Shown piece after piece: positions 1 through 11,200 of a DNA stretch of 64,000 nt. The stretch comes from Guadua angustifolia. Taxonomy: Eukaryota; Streptophyta; Magnoliopsida; Poales; Poaceae. Both the position numbers and the translations under genes were made by a program. Positions within the stretch are counted from its first letter, which is position 1. Every line of letters begins with the position of its first letter. The notes beneath the pieces are model-generated. The model was not told where the DNA came from and ran no database searches. It saw nothing but the letters and a program-made list of their open reading frames with translations. Location of the stretch: positions 16,424,852 through 16,488,851 of the forward strand of contig CM070508.1 of assembly GCA_036346375.1 (NCBI GenBank), written 5' to 3'.

Positions 1-28
1 AGTTTAAGTGCATAGTGAAAAAACATGA

Positions 29-380
29 TGTCGGCGTATTCCACCTGACAGGCCCAAGTCTACAGACCGGGTTTGGTTCAGTAGGAGGGCGTCTTCGCGG
101 CTGGCAAACCCTAGCAAGTGAAAACCCTAATGACTCCCACACGAAGGACTCCGAGTTCTATGAACTAAGATGACATAGAAATTTTTACCCAGGTTCAGGC
201 CCCCTCAACCAGGGTAATAGCCTTACGTCCTGCTAGATCTTTTATCGAGTGTTTGAAGCTAGTACAAAGCTTTTAGGTTACAAGTTCTTCCTTAGGTTCT
301 ACTGCTGAATTCTTGATCCCCTTTCCCCATGCACCCGGGTGCCCTTATATAGCCCAGGCTAATAGGGGTAGGTAAAAGGG
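29..380 (-). repeat. Truncated 3' LTR of the deleted gypsy element
   Basis: This is a direct repeat of 1959-2297. It keeps the outer terminus and TSD but lacks the roughly 680 bp matching 2298-2977. The similarity stops abruptly at about 380, where gag-related sequence starts, which marks the deletion junction. Confidence 0.85.
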
Positions 381-1090
381 CGATCATCGCGCCGGTCACG
401 GCGATCGTCGCGCTGGTCACGGCGGTTGCGCTTCCACGGCGCGGGGTCCTCGCGGTCATGTTCGGTGGCCAAGACCCGCCTGGTCTCTCCTGCCTCACGT
501 TTCCGCGCCTTCTTGTTCGCATGGCCGGAACCCTTCGAGGTTCCAGCTTCGTCCTTGCCTCGGCCACCCGTGGGGCCAGACGTCGGCCCCCTTGCCTCCG
601 TGGCCCGCGCACACTTATGTGCGAGGGAGAAGAGCTCGGAGGTGGTGCTGATGGTACGGGTAGCCATCTTCTCCTTCATCTTACGGTCTCGGACGCCTCT
701 TCGAAAGGTGATGACGACTGATTGCTCCAAAATGTGGGGGATCGTGTTGCGGCAATGGCAGAACCGCCGGATGAAGTCGCGCAATGACTCCCCCTTCTCC
801 TGCTCCAGGGCGTGGAGGTCGTCCTCCACGCCCGGCTGCGTAAAGGAGCCTTGAAAGTTGGCGACGAAGAGGCCGCACAACTCCTCCCATGAGTGCACCG
901 ACCCTCGAGGGAGGTTCAACAGTCAGGAACGGGCGGAGCCCGTCAAGGCCGTTGGGAGGTAATTGGCCATAATCTTTTCAGACCCGCCAGCCGCTCGCAC
1001 CACCGTAGTATAAATCTGCAGGAATTCTTCTTGGTTGGTGATGCCGTCATACTTCTCTATTGACGCCGGGCAAAACCTGTTGGGCCACGC
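359..1090 (-). pseudogene. Ty3/gypsy gag relic
   Basis: The minus-strand translation reads like the Retrotrans_gag domain of grass gypsy elements. It contains SIEKYDGITNQEEFLQIY, then a segment with VHSWEELCGLFVANFQGSF, then ESLRDFIRRFCHCRNTIP, followed by a basic tail. An in-frame TGA at 923-925 interrupts the domain just before NLPRGSVHSW. The frame then stays open and stops at 359-361, inside LTR sequence, so the C-terminus is a deletion fusion rather than a native end. Further upstream, minus-strand frames at 1287-1928 could be decayed 5' gag, but I cannot show homology. No protease, reverse transcriptase or integrase is present. It is not functional. Confidence 0.8.
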
Positions 1091-1951
1091 CACGCGGCGC
1101 AGCCGCCAGGAAAAAGCCTGGCACCCGACGCCATAAAGGGAGCCTAGCCGCTCACCGGAGGCCCGGTCCGGAGACTGTCCCCGGGAGCGCAGGGCCTGGC
1201 TCCCTACAGAATCGGAGGAGTGGACCTCCTCCTTGGTCCGAGAGTGAGAGCCATGGGATGATGGGAGGGACTCTCACCGTCAGAGGCTATCTGCTTCCCG
1301 CGGCAGCGCTCTTAGACCGGGTGGCGCGGCAGGCAACCGCGGAGGTCATCACCGCACCGCCGGTGGCTTTCATCCAAGTGCGTCCGGAGGTCCCCATGGT
1401 CCTCGCGAGCGGGACCGGCGTCGCCGCGCTTCTTCCTTCCGCTCCGCCGCTGCCGTAACTACTTCCGTTAGGGCGGCTAGACGCCTGGGTGCGTTCAGCA
1501 CGCGCCCCAGGCAACGGTGTACCGACGGTACCTGGGCGGTCGGGGAGCCCTACCCGAAGTTGGGCCACGTCCACGAGACCGACGATTCTTCGCAGCCACG
1601 GGGTGGCCGGAGTGTCTCCTGCGAGTTCCACCGGAGGGTGGTCCAAGAGGAGGCGAACCGCATACAGGTTTTGGGTAGGAGTGGCTGCCTCCATGGCCAG
1701 CCGACGTCGCACGGGGTGCTCCGTCGCTTCCAAAGGAGCGATGCTGCCACCCTGCAGGGGCGGGGTGAGACGATCCTTCGTCCGGCGAGACTGCCGGGAC
1801 GCGCCCTGGGCGACGCTCGCCCCCGCCGCTTCTTGACGTTGAGAACCCGCCATCTCCAGATGCGCGGGCTTGCTTCCGAACAAAGGACACCGAAGTCCGC
1901 CGGGGAGTTGGCCGGGAAGACCAACCACTAGCCCCTACTCGGCGCGCCCGC

Positions 1952-2977
1952 CGGCCAGATTCCACCGCCAGCCCAAGTCTCTGACCGGGTTTGGTTCAGT
2001 AGGAGGGCGTCTTCGCGGCTGGCAAACCCTAGCGAGTGAAAACCCTAATGACTCCCACACGAAGGACTCCGGGTTCTATGAACTAAGATGACACAGAAAT
2101 TTTTACCCAGGTTCAGGCCCCCTCAACCAGGGTAATAGCCTTACGTCCTGCTAGATCTTTTATCGAGTGTTTGAAGCTAGTACAAAGCTTTTAGGTTACA
2201 AGTTCTTCCTTAGGTTCTACTGCTGAACTCTCGATCCCCCTTCCCCATGCACCCGGGTGCCCTTATATAGCCCAAGCTAATGGGGTAGGTAAAGGGGTCA
2301 TCATCTCGATCCATATACATTTATTACATCTTCTGTCTTGTCCGTTCCTCGGCCTCATTAAAATGCCAACGCATGGCTTCGTCACTTTGGGATCGACCCT
2401 TTGTGACGGGTAGGTGAAAGGCGTCAGAGGATTGGGCTTGTATCAGAATTCCTCACAATCAATGGACCTGACACAGCAGGCCTGCCCCTGGCATGGTACG
2501 ATGGGGGAAGGAGACTTCGAGGCGAAGCCACCGTGCCCCACTTTTTTGCCTTGCGGCGGGGTGAGCAGGGCGTCCTCGCCCACCTGGTCGCCCAAATGCC
2601 ACGTGGGCCGACACCTGGCCGACAGGGCGTGCTCGCCCACGCGCCCGCCAGGACGCCACGTGGGCTGGGCGCCGAGTGAGCAGGGTTCCTCGCCCACATG
2701 CTCGCCCGAACGCCATGTGGGCCAACACTGTCGGCGGGCGTGCGCCACGCGCCCGCCAAAGCCGCCACACGGCCGGGCGCCGGCGGCAGGCGCCTCGCCC
2801 ACCTACCGCTTTAACGCCACGTGGCCGACACGGCGGCGGGCGTGTTTCGCCATGCGTCGCCGAGCCGCCACGTGGGCTAGGCGTCAGCGGCAGGCGTCTC
2901 CCGCCACTGCCGCCCGAACGCCACGTGGGCCTCTTTTGTGCGATGGAGAGGGTACCCTGGCGCAAAGTACGCCGACA
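1952..2977 (-). repeat. 5' LTR of the deleted gypsy element
   Basis: Positions 1959-2297 match 29-380 closely. The part at 2300-2977 has no partner in the other LTR. It holds GC-rich, roughly 60-70 bp degenerate repeats built around a GCCACGTGGGC-like core (2560-2930), and ends GTACGCCGACA. The inner boundary near 1952 is approximate. On the minus strand the sequence just inside the LTR is GC-rich (GGCGCGCC followed by a purine-rich stretch), where a primer site would sit; I do not assign a tRNA. Confidence 0.8.
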
Positions 2978-2982
2978 CATGA

Positions 2983-3671
2983 CAAAATCTCTTACTTGTT
3001 GAAAGATAAAATTTCCATTGAACTAATTGCAGACATCCAAAGGCCAAGACATTAGCATAAGCATACTTGGTTCCAGCCAGCTATTCAATATCATCCAAAA
3101 ACACACACAAAAAATCATGTATGCAATCATTGCTACAGTACTAATTGGTTCTTAGCTAGAGTAGTGCCGTCCAAAAACCAGCACAAGTTAAATAAAGCTA
3201 CATGGAGTCTGCAGAATATTACTCATGGCCATCTGAATTACCCGGAAATTAAGAAAATATTGTAAGTAATCTAGCAGGAAAAATAGTGTATGCCACATAA
3301 GCAAAAATATTTGATGTTATCCCTACCATCAGTAGCTGCATATAGCTACCAATAGGTCCATGCTCCTGAATCTCTTTTCTTTTACTCTCCAAACTCTTCT
3401 CTGCTAATGGTGGTACTGCTTGTTTATCTTTTTCTCCCAATTATTGACCATGTCAAGAACTTGTTGTTCTACAACTAAATAAAAAGATAGACCTTTTTTA
3501 GCTATTCTTGCTTGTTCTACAGACATACCTCTAAATTTTGTTGTTTGGATTGCTTCTTCTTCTTCTTCTTTTGTAGTTTGTGTATCCAATTCATCTTATA
3601 AAATTTTTGTTGCAAGTAAGGCTCACAACATGCAAGACTTATACAATGAAACTGATTTTATTAATTCCTAA
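2983..3671. other. Unassigned, AT-rich; weak coding-like stretch on minus strand
   Basis: No family is recognised. On the minus strand 3590-3249 gives two adjacent short frames. The first is acidic and glutamate-rich. The second ends in a hydrophobic stretch that could span a membrane (about 3340-3250). They may be remnants of one exon separated by a frameshift, or chance. The sequence continues the target site of the gypsy element to its left. Confidence 0.3.
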
Positions 3672-6651
3672 AGTTTTTTTAAATAGGGCAGGAGCTATGC
3701 CATTTACTTAAGAATAAAAGAGAATTAAAGTACAAAAGAGCCTCACCAAAACACCAACTTCGTACACAAAATGGGCAGACTCAAGAGGGAAAGAGAGAGA
3801 AGGGGGAGAACAAAGTGTCACATAGCTAGCAATAAACATAAGGGCTTCAAAAGGATCAAATCTCCTATAAAAAGGTTTTCTTTCTCCTCCAAATGTTCTC
3901 GATCGTTCTTTCTGCCACAACATCAAGTTGGTTTGTTGTTGGAAGGTTTGTCTATTCCTTTCTTTCCACATGTTCAATTAATATAGTGTAAATGACAAGG
4001 CCGTTAAACTCCCTACTTTGCTCTCTTGGAAGGGTGTATGCAGCTTGTCGTCACCAGTCTAGGATGGAGTAGTAGTCTATTGGTCTAACTTGACGAAGAA
4101 TGTCGTTGTCAACTGGAGAAAGAACACGAACCCACACCTTAGCCTCATATGAGCAGTGGAGACATAGGTGCACTCCAATCTCTTGATGGGCTGGGCATAT
4201 GATACAAAACTTGCTAGTGAGGCCACCCTCGAAGTGCAAGATTATGAGTTGTGAGGATTTTTTTTAACAAGCGTCCATAGGAAGAATTTGACTTCATTCT
4301 CAGTTTTGGCTTTCCAAATGAGATTTGTGTAGTATTTTTTTCGAAGCAACCATGGAATTGTGCAAGATATGCCGACTTGGTAGAATATTGTCCATCAAGG
4401 GTCCATCTCCATATGATGGTATCCGGCACATCAAGCTAGAGGTGGACAACATTTAGACTCATCCATAAAGAGACAAACTACTATAATTGTTTAGAGTTGG
4501 CAATCTTTCCTCGGAGTGCTCAAATTGAGTTTGTATTCTCAATTTCTATTTTGACTTATCTATTTTTTTCTCCTTGTTAACTTAAAGAGGCTAGGTTCTA
4601 TGTTTTTTGGGGCCTCTTCTTCTAGCCATCTGTTGTGCCTAAAGCTCGTCTTCTCGCCATTCCCAATGGTTATTGCTAGAGTGGCATTGGACAAGAGGCG
4701 GTGCATTGCATCACAGGGAAGAGGCATGCTAACCAAAGGTTTGGGGTCATCAATCCAATCGTACCTAAGCCATCTCAAACATAGGGCTCTTCCAAATCTT
4801 GTAGGGCAAGACCTCCCAGTTTCTTTGGCGTGCAGGCCTTCTTCCAGTTAACCAAGAAATGCCCTCCATTGGCCTCCTCTTTCCCTTTCCAGAGGAAGCT
4901 TCTTCTAATTTATCTAGTTTTTTCCTTGTCCACACTGCTAAAGGGAAAACCTTTAGGCAATAACTGGAGATGAATGATATAATAGATTTGACTAAAGCAA
5001 GCTTCCCAGCCAGGGAAAGGAGTTTCCCTTTCCACCATGGCAAACTCATCCCCATCTTTTCTAGAAGTGGTAGGATGTGTATCTTCTTCAAGCAACGGAT
5101 GTGAAGCTACATGCTTAGGTAGTAACAAGGATAGTCCTTGCAAGCACCCGGAAAGGACCGAAGGAGGGTGCCAATGTCAATGTGTTCACATCTAATTGGG
5201 TGGATCGTACTCTTGTCAAAGTTGGTGACTAACCCAGTCTCTTGACTGAAAGCGGGTAAAATATGTTGGACAACCTGGAGTTCATCGTGGATGGGGTTGA
5301 TGAATATCGCTACATCATCTGCATATAGAGAGGTTCCCAATTTGGTCACTCTATAGTGGATAGGGGAGAGAACACCATGTTGGGTGTTGCAAGATCATGA
5401 TTTTTTTTGCAACGGGTCAATTGCCAAAATGAAGAGCATTAGGTACAGAGGATCTCCCTAAGGGACCCCCTCCTATGGTGAAAGTTGTCTCTTGGTATTC
5501 CATTAAGGAGAGTTCATAAGCTAGGGTATCAAATAAGATGTATATTCTCGAAAGCGCTAACCTAAACCTAGCATTGAAGGACTTGTAACAAGTAACCTCA
5601 ATTAATAAAGTCGAAGGCCTTAGCAATATCCAACTTGAGGAAGAGGGTCCTCATTTTGCTTTTGTGGAGGTCTCTCACCAAATTTTGAGTGTATAGGAAG
5701 TTGTCTTGTATGCATCTCTTTTTGATGAAAGCAATTTGCCAGTGCGAGACTAGGTTGTGGGGGGATGGCGCTAGTCTATTCACTAGCAATTTGGAAAATA
5801 TCTTGGTTATGCTGTGGATGAGGCTAATGGACGGATTTTGTGGGGATGAGGACAATGTTAGCAGTGTTGAGCCGATCGAAGTTGTTTTCATTGAGGCTAT
5901 AGAGCTACTGGAAGGTAGCCACTAGATCAACCTCGATGGATCTCCCAACATTCTTTGAAGTAGAGTCTTGCGAAGCTTTGTTTGTAGGCATAGAAAAAAT
6001 GGTATTCTTGAATTCTTGTTCCTCGAATGGATCCTCTAGATGTGCAGTTGGTAGCCAAAGGTGTCCAGTTGTGTCCGTGACCTTTGTGAAGTCGAGCCTA
6101 GGTGGTTTTGGAAGTAGGCGAGCAGCTCACGCTCTTTTTCTTCTCTGGAGAAGACAACGCTATGGTTGGTTTAGGGACATTGAATATAATTCTTCCTGCG
6201 GCGGGTTCTCGCACGAAGTTGGAAAATTTGGTATTTACATCTCTCTGTCTTATCCAAGTGAGTTTAGATCTTTGTCGCATACGAGCTTGCTCTATGCTTG
6301 CTAGCTCCACACACTTGTTTTTTTAATCTTTACTTGAGCTCTCTTTCTTCCTTTGACAACGGTCTATCTTCTTGAGCTATGTCTAATCCTAGGATGATTT
6401 CGTTAGCTAGAGCTAGGCGGAGTCGCGTGTCTCCAACTTTGGAACATTTCCAAGTGTTAATAGCTTTGGCTGCTTGAGCCAGCTTGATATGAAAGCATTT
6501 TAAGGTGTTTGTTGAAGTAACTGGGATATAGCGATTGTCCCATTAGAACCTTCCATGGACACCTAGAAGTTTTGCAGGCGAAAGTGATTGTTGGACTCGT
6601 TTGACAGAAGTTTTCCATGGACACCCAAAAGATTACTAAATTTGCTAACAT
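3672..6651 (-). mobile_element. Degenerate L1-type LINE
   Basis: The minus strand carries, in order, LINE ORF2 pieces from about 6651 to 4050, then a 3' end near 3690-3672 that resembles grass LINE tails (a GCTCCTGCCC-like motif before an A-rich run). No endonuclease domain is visible upstream of the reverse transcriptase, so the copy is 5'-truncated or the 5' part has decayed. No target duplication was found. The high-coordinate boundary is set where recognisable LINE sequence stops beside the Tourist-like MITE and is approximate. Confidence 0.8.
4050..6640 (-). pseudogene. LINE ORF2 (reverse transcriptase and zf-RVT) relic
   Basis: Pieces in several minus-strand frames line up with plant LINE ORF2. 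The linker before the RT has a QRSKLTWIRQRDVNTKF-like run (about 6290-6210). The RT core begins at 5891-5598 with AFIKKRCIQDNFLYTQNLVRD and LKLDIAKAFDFIN. The catalytic box is LYADDVAIFINP (5349-5107 frame, YADD near 5325-5314). A post-RT thumb-like region with WWKGKLLSLAGKLALVKS lies in 5091-4765. A C-terminal zf-RVT-like domain has DTIIWRWTLDGQYSTKSAY (4429-4214), then a Cys/His pattern FCIICPAHQEIGVHLCLHC (4239-4051). Frames change several times between the blocks, so no single protein could be made. Family assignment is firm; exact ends are not. Confidence 0.85.
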
Positions 6652-6657
6652 GACTTA

Positions 6658-6950
6658 GGCCTTGATTTTCTAGGCTTACGCTTTTTTTGCTTATAGCTTA
6701 AAGCCATCTTTTAAGCTTAAACAACATAAAAGCAATCGATTTTTATACGTGGTAAAGGTGGATAATTTTACCATAACTTCAGTGTCATTATTCTAAGAAC
6801 AGCCCTCAATAAGTAAAAAAACACATATCTAGTGGATTTTGGTTTTTAGTTGTATGGATGCTTATGACTTTTAAAAAAGCCTAAATAAAAAATCACTTAT
6901 TTATTTAAGCTTTGGCTTAAGCTGATGAAAAAACCCAAACAAACAAAGCC
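6658..6950. mobile_element. Tourist-like (PIF/Harbinger) MITE
   Basis: The 293-bp sequence starts GGCCTTGATTTTC and ends, read from the other strand, GGCTTTGTTTGTTTGG. It is flanked by TTA on both sides (6655-6657 and 6951-6953). Termini, TSD and size fit Tourist-like MITEs. The interior is AT-rich and noncoding. Confidence 0.7.
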
Positions 6951-6953
6951 TTA

Positions 6954-7516
6954 CTTATTCGATGCCTTGGCTGCAAGCAATGAATCATTTTGTTGTTGCA
7001 TCTTCTCTTGCTGGCGTCCTCTACTTAGGACGATTCAAAATTCTTCTGGTCAAAAATCTCCATTGTGATTCATGTATGTCCCTTCTTGAACATGGTTTGG
7101 TGTTGTTGGGACGGAACGCAGATGGGTGTGGTTAGGGTTCGAAAAATCATTGAAATTGCTCGATTTTCACCTTTATCAACACGATACAATATCCAAAACT
7201 GGCCGATAAATTGATCCAATTTATAAAAAAAACAAAAAATTGGAGAAGTTTTATGCGATGTAAACCGGTGATCGATTTTCAACAAAAATCACTGGCAAAT
7301 CATTCAAAAATCGCTTGAGGAAAATTTTGATTGCTCGATCCATTTTTGAATTTTTTTGACTACCAAGTTCAAAGTGTTTGACTTCAGCATTCATACAATT
7401 TCTAGAGATTTTTGATGATTTTTGGTACTAAGCTAGTAGTGATTTTTGTATTGAAATCAATTTTGTAAACCCCGGGTGTGATTGGTTGTTGGTGCCAAAA
7501 GACCGAGAAGACACAC
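6954..7516. other. Unassigned AT-rich sequence
   Basis: I see no coding or RNA feature. It may contain decayed upstream LINE sequence, but no motif is recognisable. It ends at the hAT target duplication. Confidence 0.4.
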
Positions 7517-8241
7517 TCTGGTGCTAGAGGTGGTCGTCGTGTCAGGCCAGGCCAACCTAACACGGGCCTATCGTGCTTTGAGATGGAACCGTACTACCTT
7601 TTTATCTATTTTATCTATTTGGTACTACCTTTTTTAAAAAAATTATGTGTGAATGTGTGATGAGTATATTCCCAACCGTAATTTTTCATGAACAGAGAAC
7701 ACACTCGTGAACAGCTAGCAAAATTTATGTGAAACAAAAGGTACAAGGCAGGTGAATGAATTGGATGGGCATTGAATGTTCAAATATATAAAATAACATA
7801 TTCCACCAGTTTCATGTTACGTGGCGTGTAGTAGAAAAAAAGAAAAATGGCTCTTTTGTCTTCTTATTGATGTTGGCCTAGGAATCTCACAGGGCAAATA
7901 GCAAATGCCTTGAGCAAATATTGCTCGTGTAGCTGAGCAAACAAGTGGGCACATGCATGCATGCTTCTTGGACAGTGTGCCACAATGCTAGAGACAATGG
8001 GCACAGGGCACTCATTTCCAACCACATGGAGGCAATGGACACAAATATTAATATTGCTAGTAATGGACACAAATATTGGGGGGGGGGGGAATTAGTAAAT
8101 TTTATTAAATCTTGAACATGCACATAGTTATCACCTCATTAAAAACCTTACACCCCGGTGTGGGGTACCCCAGTAAGGAATAGAGTACAATAACTACATT
8201 TATATACATAGACTACCCGAGACTAAGATTGTCAAAGTTAG

Positions 8242-11200
8242 CTACCACGTCCGTAATCTTGGATCCTCAGGCTGATGTTGTGTCCTGTCATCTATACGCT
8301 CCCAGTCATTGAGGCATGTAATTGACTCAACCATCTCAGGTTTGAGAGATGACCTCCTCGGCTCAATTATCCTCCCCACCAAACTGAAAGTGGATTTCGA
8401 CGAAACAATGGACATTGGAACTGTATGTACATCCCGTGCGAAATGGAATAGCACGGGATAAATATGTTGGTTATTCTTGCACCACAAGAGCAAGCTTGTC
8501 GGGATCCGAATATGCAAATCCGGACCCTCTGTGTATACTGCACTAGTCCAAGATCACGCTAGTGCACACAGGCTCAACATTAGTGAATATCACAATCATA
8601 CATAGCGGAAATAAGATAAAAGACATTATATACTAAATATTACTAGTTGAATGACCTTATAGCCAACTTACTTAACAATGCCTCACAAGGCTGAACAACA
8701 AATTGAACTGCAGCGGAAATGAAGACGTAGGTAACCCCTCAGTATACCACAGGCAACTGACAAGGCTCGCACCCTAAACATTCGTCCCTTCATGGTACAC
8801 CTTCTTTAGCACTGGTGATGTTGTAGGCAAGGGTGAGTACATAAAGCACTCAACAAGTTATGCACAGAATGCAATTCTAACATAACTATATGCAAGGCTT
8901 ATTCCAAAGGAATGGCTAACAATGGCTAATTGTAGTAAAGTAGCATTTATGAGCAAGTACAGTATATAGATTGAAAAGACAGTAATAAAACAAATAACAA
9001 TAATAGATAGATTCAGCATTTCTCAAGTAAACCAAATTTCTCATCCTAAGTCAAGATTCAATCTCCCATGGCAACCTGCCATCCATCCCAAGTTTTCATT
9101 TTTCAAAAGTCTAAACCCTTGACTGTAATCCCCGAGCTATGCTCAATACCGTGAGCACGGCTATTCGAATAGTTTGTACACTCTGCAGAGGTTATGCACT
9201 TTACCCACACGATACAACCATGCACCACACAGGCGAATGATCATAACAAAGCCTTTACAATGCTCCATCTTAACCCAGTACTACCCGCTAAGGTTTCAAC
9301 ACTGGATGGACTGGTTACCATACCTAGGGCCCCCCTCTTGCGCCATGTGAGCCACCCCATGCGAGGACTGGTTACCTCCACCCGGGTCTCACACTACCAC
9401 GATAGTACTCAAGCTAAGACATTGCAAATTAGTCAGCTAGGCTGCCCCATAACAGACATGTGGTTGCATGATTAACTCAGGTCAAAGGCTCGCAAGGTTA
9501 AGTCCTTAGGGTTGATCAAAGCAAGACTTGCACATACCCTCTGCCCATCGGGCCCACCCAGGCACACTTGCCCTTACCACTTGCTTCAATCGAAGTGATT
9601 ACCAACCCCGGTTGATTACCAAGCACCACGTGCTATCCACAAGTCAACATCGTTGCGTGACCTCCTCGCCACAACAACTCAATCTCTTTGTGTGACCACA
9701 CATGACACACAAGTTAATATCATTGTTCCATATTCCATTAGTCAAGATTAATAATCAATGATTCATATACATGTGATGACGTGGCATGGCTAAGCAATTC
9801 TATTCCGTTCTAACCATCCCATGTTGATTTCATGTTTAACCAGCTATAGTAAACCAATCTAAGGTGACAAGTTCATCATGGCATACAATCGACAAGGTAG
9901 GGTATAATTCAATGGGTATGCTAGCTAAGTCCCAATTTAAATTGAAATCATTTTTACACATGAAATAATATGCAATAAAGTAAAAACAAAATAGCAATTT
10001 TGCAAACATAGGTTCAACATGATCAAAGCACAACTTGCCTTAGGAAAACCCTTATCCATGCTCTGGACCTCGGTCTTGAGTTGATGAATCTTCTCCGGAT
10101 GCATCGCACAATTTATCGTCTACGCGAAACGAGAGGGAATACCAAATAAATACCAAAACAGAGAGCAAAAAAACTCTAAAAATAAAAAAAAACCACCATT
10201 AGATAGATCTCAATTTTACAAATTTTTAGAAATTTGAATCACCTCAATCGGAATTCGTATGAGGGAGAACGAGCTCTCGGAAGATTCAAATTCCTAAAAA
10301 TTCAGAAAATTGGAAAATCAACTATTAACCAAATTATTTTTGTAAAGGAAATTCGCTTTATTGCGTAGGCGTGACGTCAGCCCTGGCTCGTACCTATGCG
10401 GTGCTGCCACGCGTCGGCGCTGGGTTAGTTGAGCCGAGACGCGTTGGATTCCCATCGGACGGCTCCGGACCGATGCGACGTGGCGCAACGGTGGTCGTAC
10501 GATCGGCATCCAACGGCGCCTAGACATCAGCAGCGGCTGGCGACGTGGACGACAATGAGCCACCCGATTGGATCGAATGACTATGGTTGAAGATGGGGTT
10601 TCCTGTTGACCTAATGACGCGGCTTCATCCTGATCACTCATTCCCGATCCAACGGCGATGCACACCCGACCCAATCACTGCTTACCAATGCGACGTGGAC
10701 GGATCTGAGGCGTTCACTGGGGATCTGACGGTTGACGGTGCTCGGCGCTGACAAGGGCGATGCGGCGGCGTAGACCACCGGAGCTGGGGACGATGACGCG
10801 GTTGCGGTGCTTCGACAACACGACGGCGACGAAGACAGGTGGAATCGACGCGGCTCGATGCGGCGAATCCAGATCTGGAACGGGCGCAGTGGTTGGCGGC
10901 TCGACGATGGCACAAAACGAAGAAAGACAGCGGCGGCACGGCTATGAACTTCGGCGAGCTCATAAGCTTCAGCGGCGGACTCTCCGGCGACGGCGCATGA
11001 GGGAAAAGACGCGGCGGCTCACGACCAACCTCGGGACACACGCACCCCTATTTATAGCCTCGGCACCAGCGCGAAAAGCGGAACCCTAATTCTACACGGC
11101 GGCGCCTCCGACATGAACATGGACTCCGGCGGCGGCTCAAAGAAGGACTCCTCACGACCGACCGATCGGGAATTGCCGGCTGAGATTCAACGGGACGTGG

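Larger units (their letters stand above)
29..2977 (-). mobile_element. Deleted Ty3/gypsy LTR retrotransposon, TSD CATGA
   Basis: The element begins TGTCGGCG at 29 and ends GCCGACA at 2977, and is bordered on both sides by CATGA (24-28 and 2978-2982), a perfect 5-bp target duplication. It reads on the minus strand: a TATA motif lies on that strand near 2262-2272, and the gag relic is on the same strand. The high-coordinate LTR is about 1 kb. The low-coordinate LTR is only about 350 bp and runs directly into gag near 380, so pol, the polypurine tract and most of one U3 are gone. Intact outer ends plus a matching TSD show that the loss was internal and happened after insertion. Confidence 0.9.

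Noticed and set aside
2414..3055. Long overlapping open frames on both strands
   Set aside because: They arise from the GC-rich tandem units of the LTR U3; there is no domain, and frames are open on both strands.
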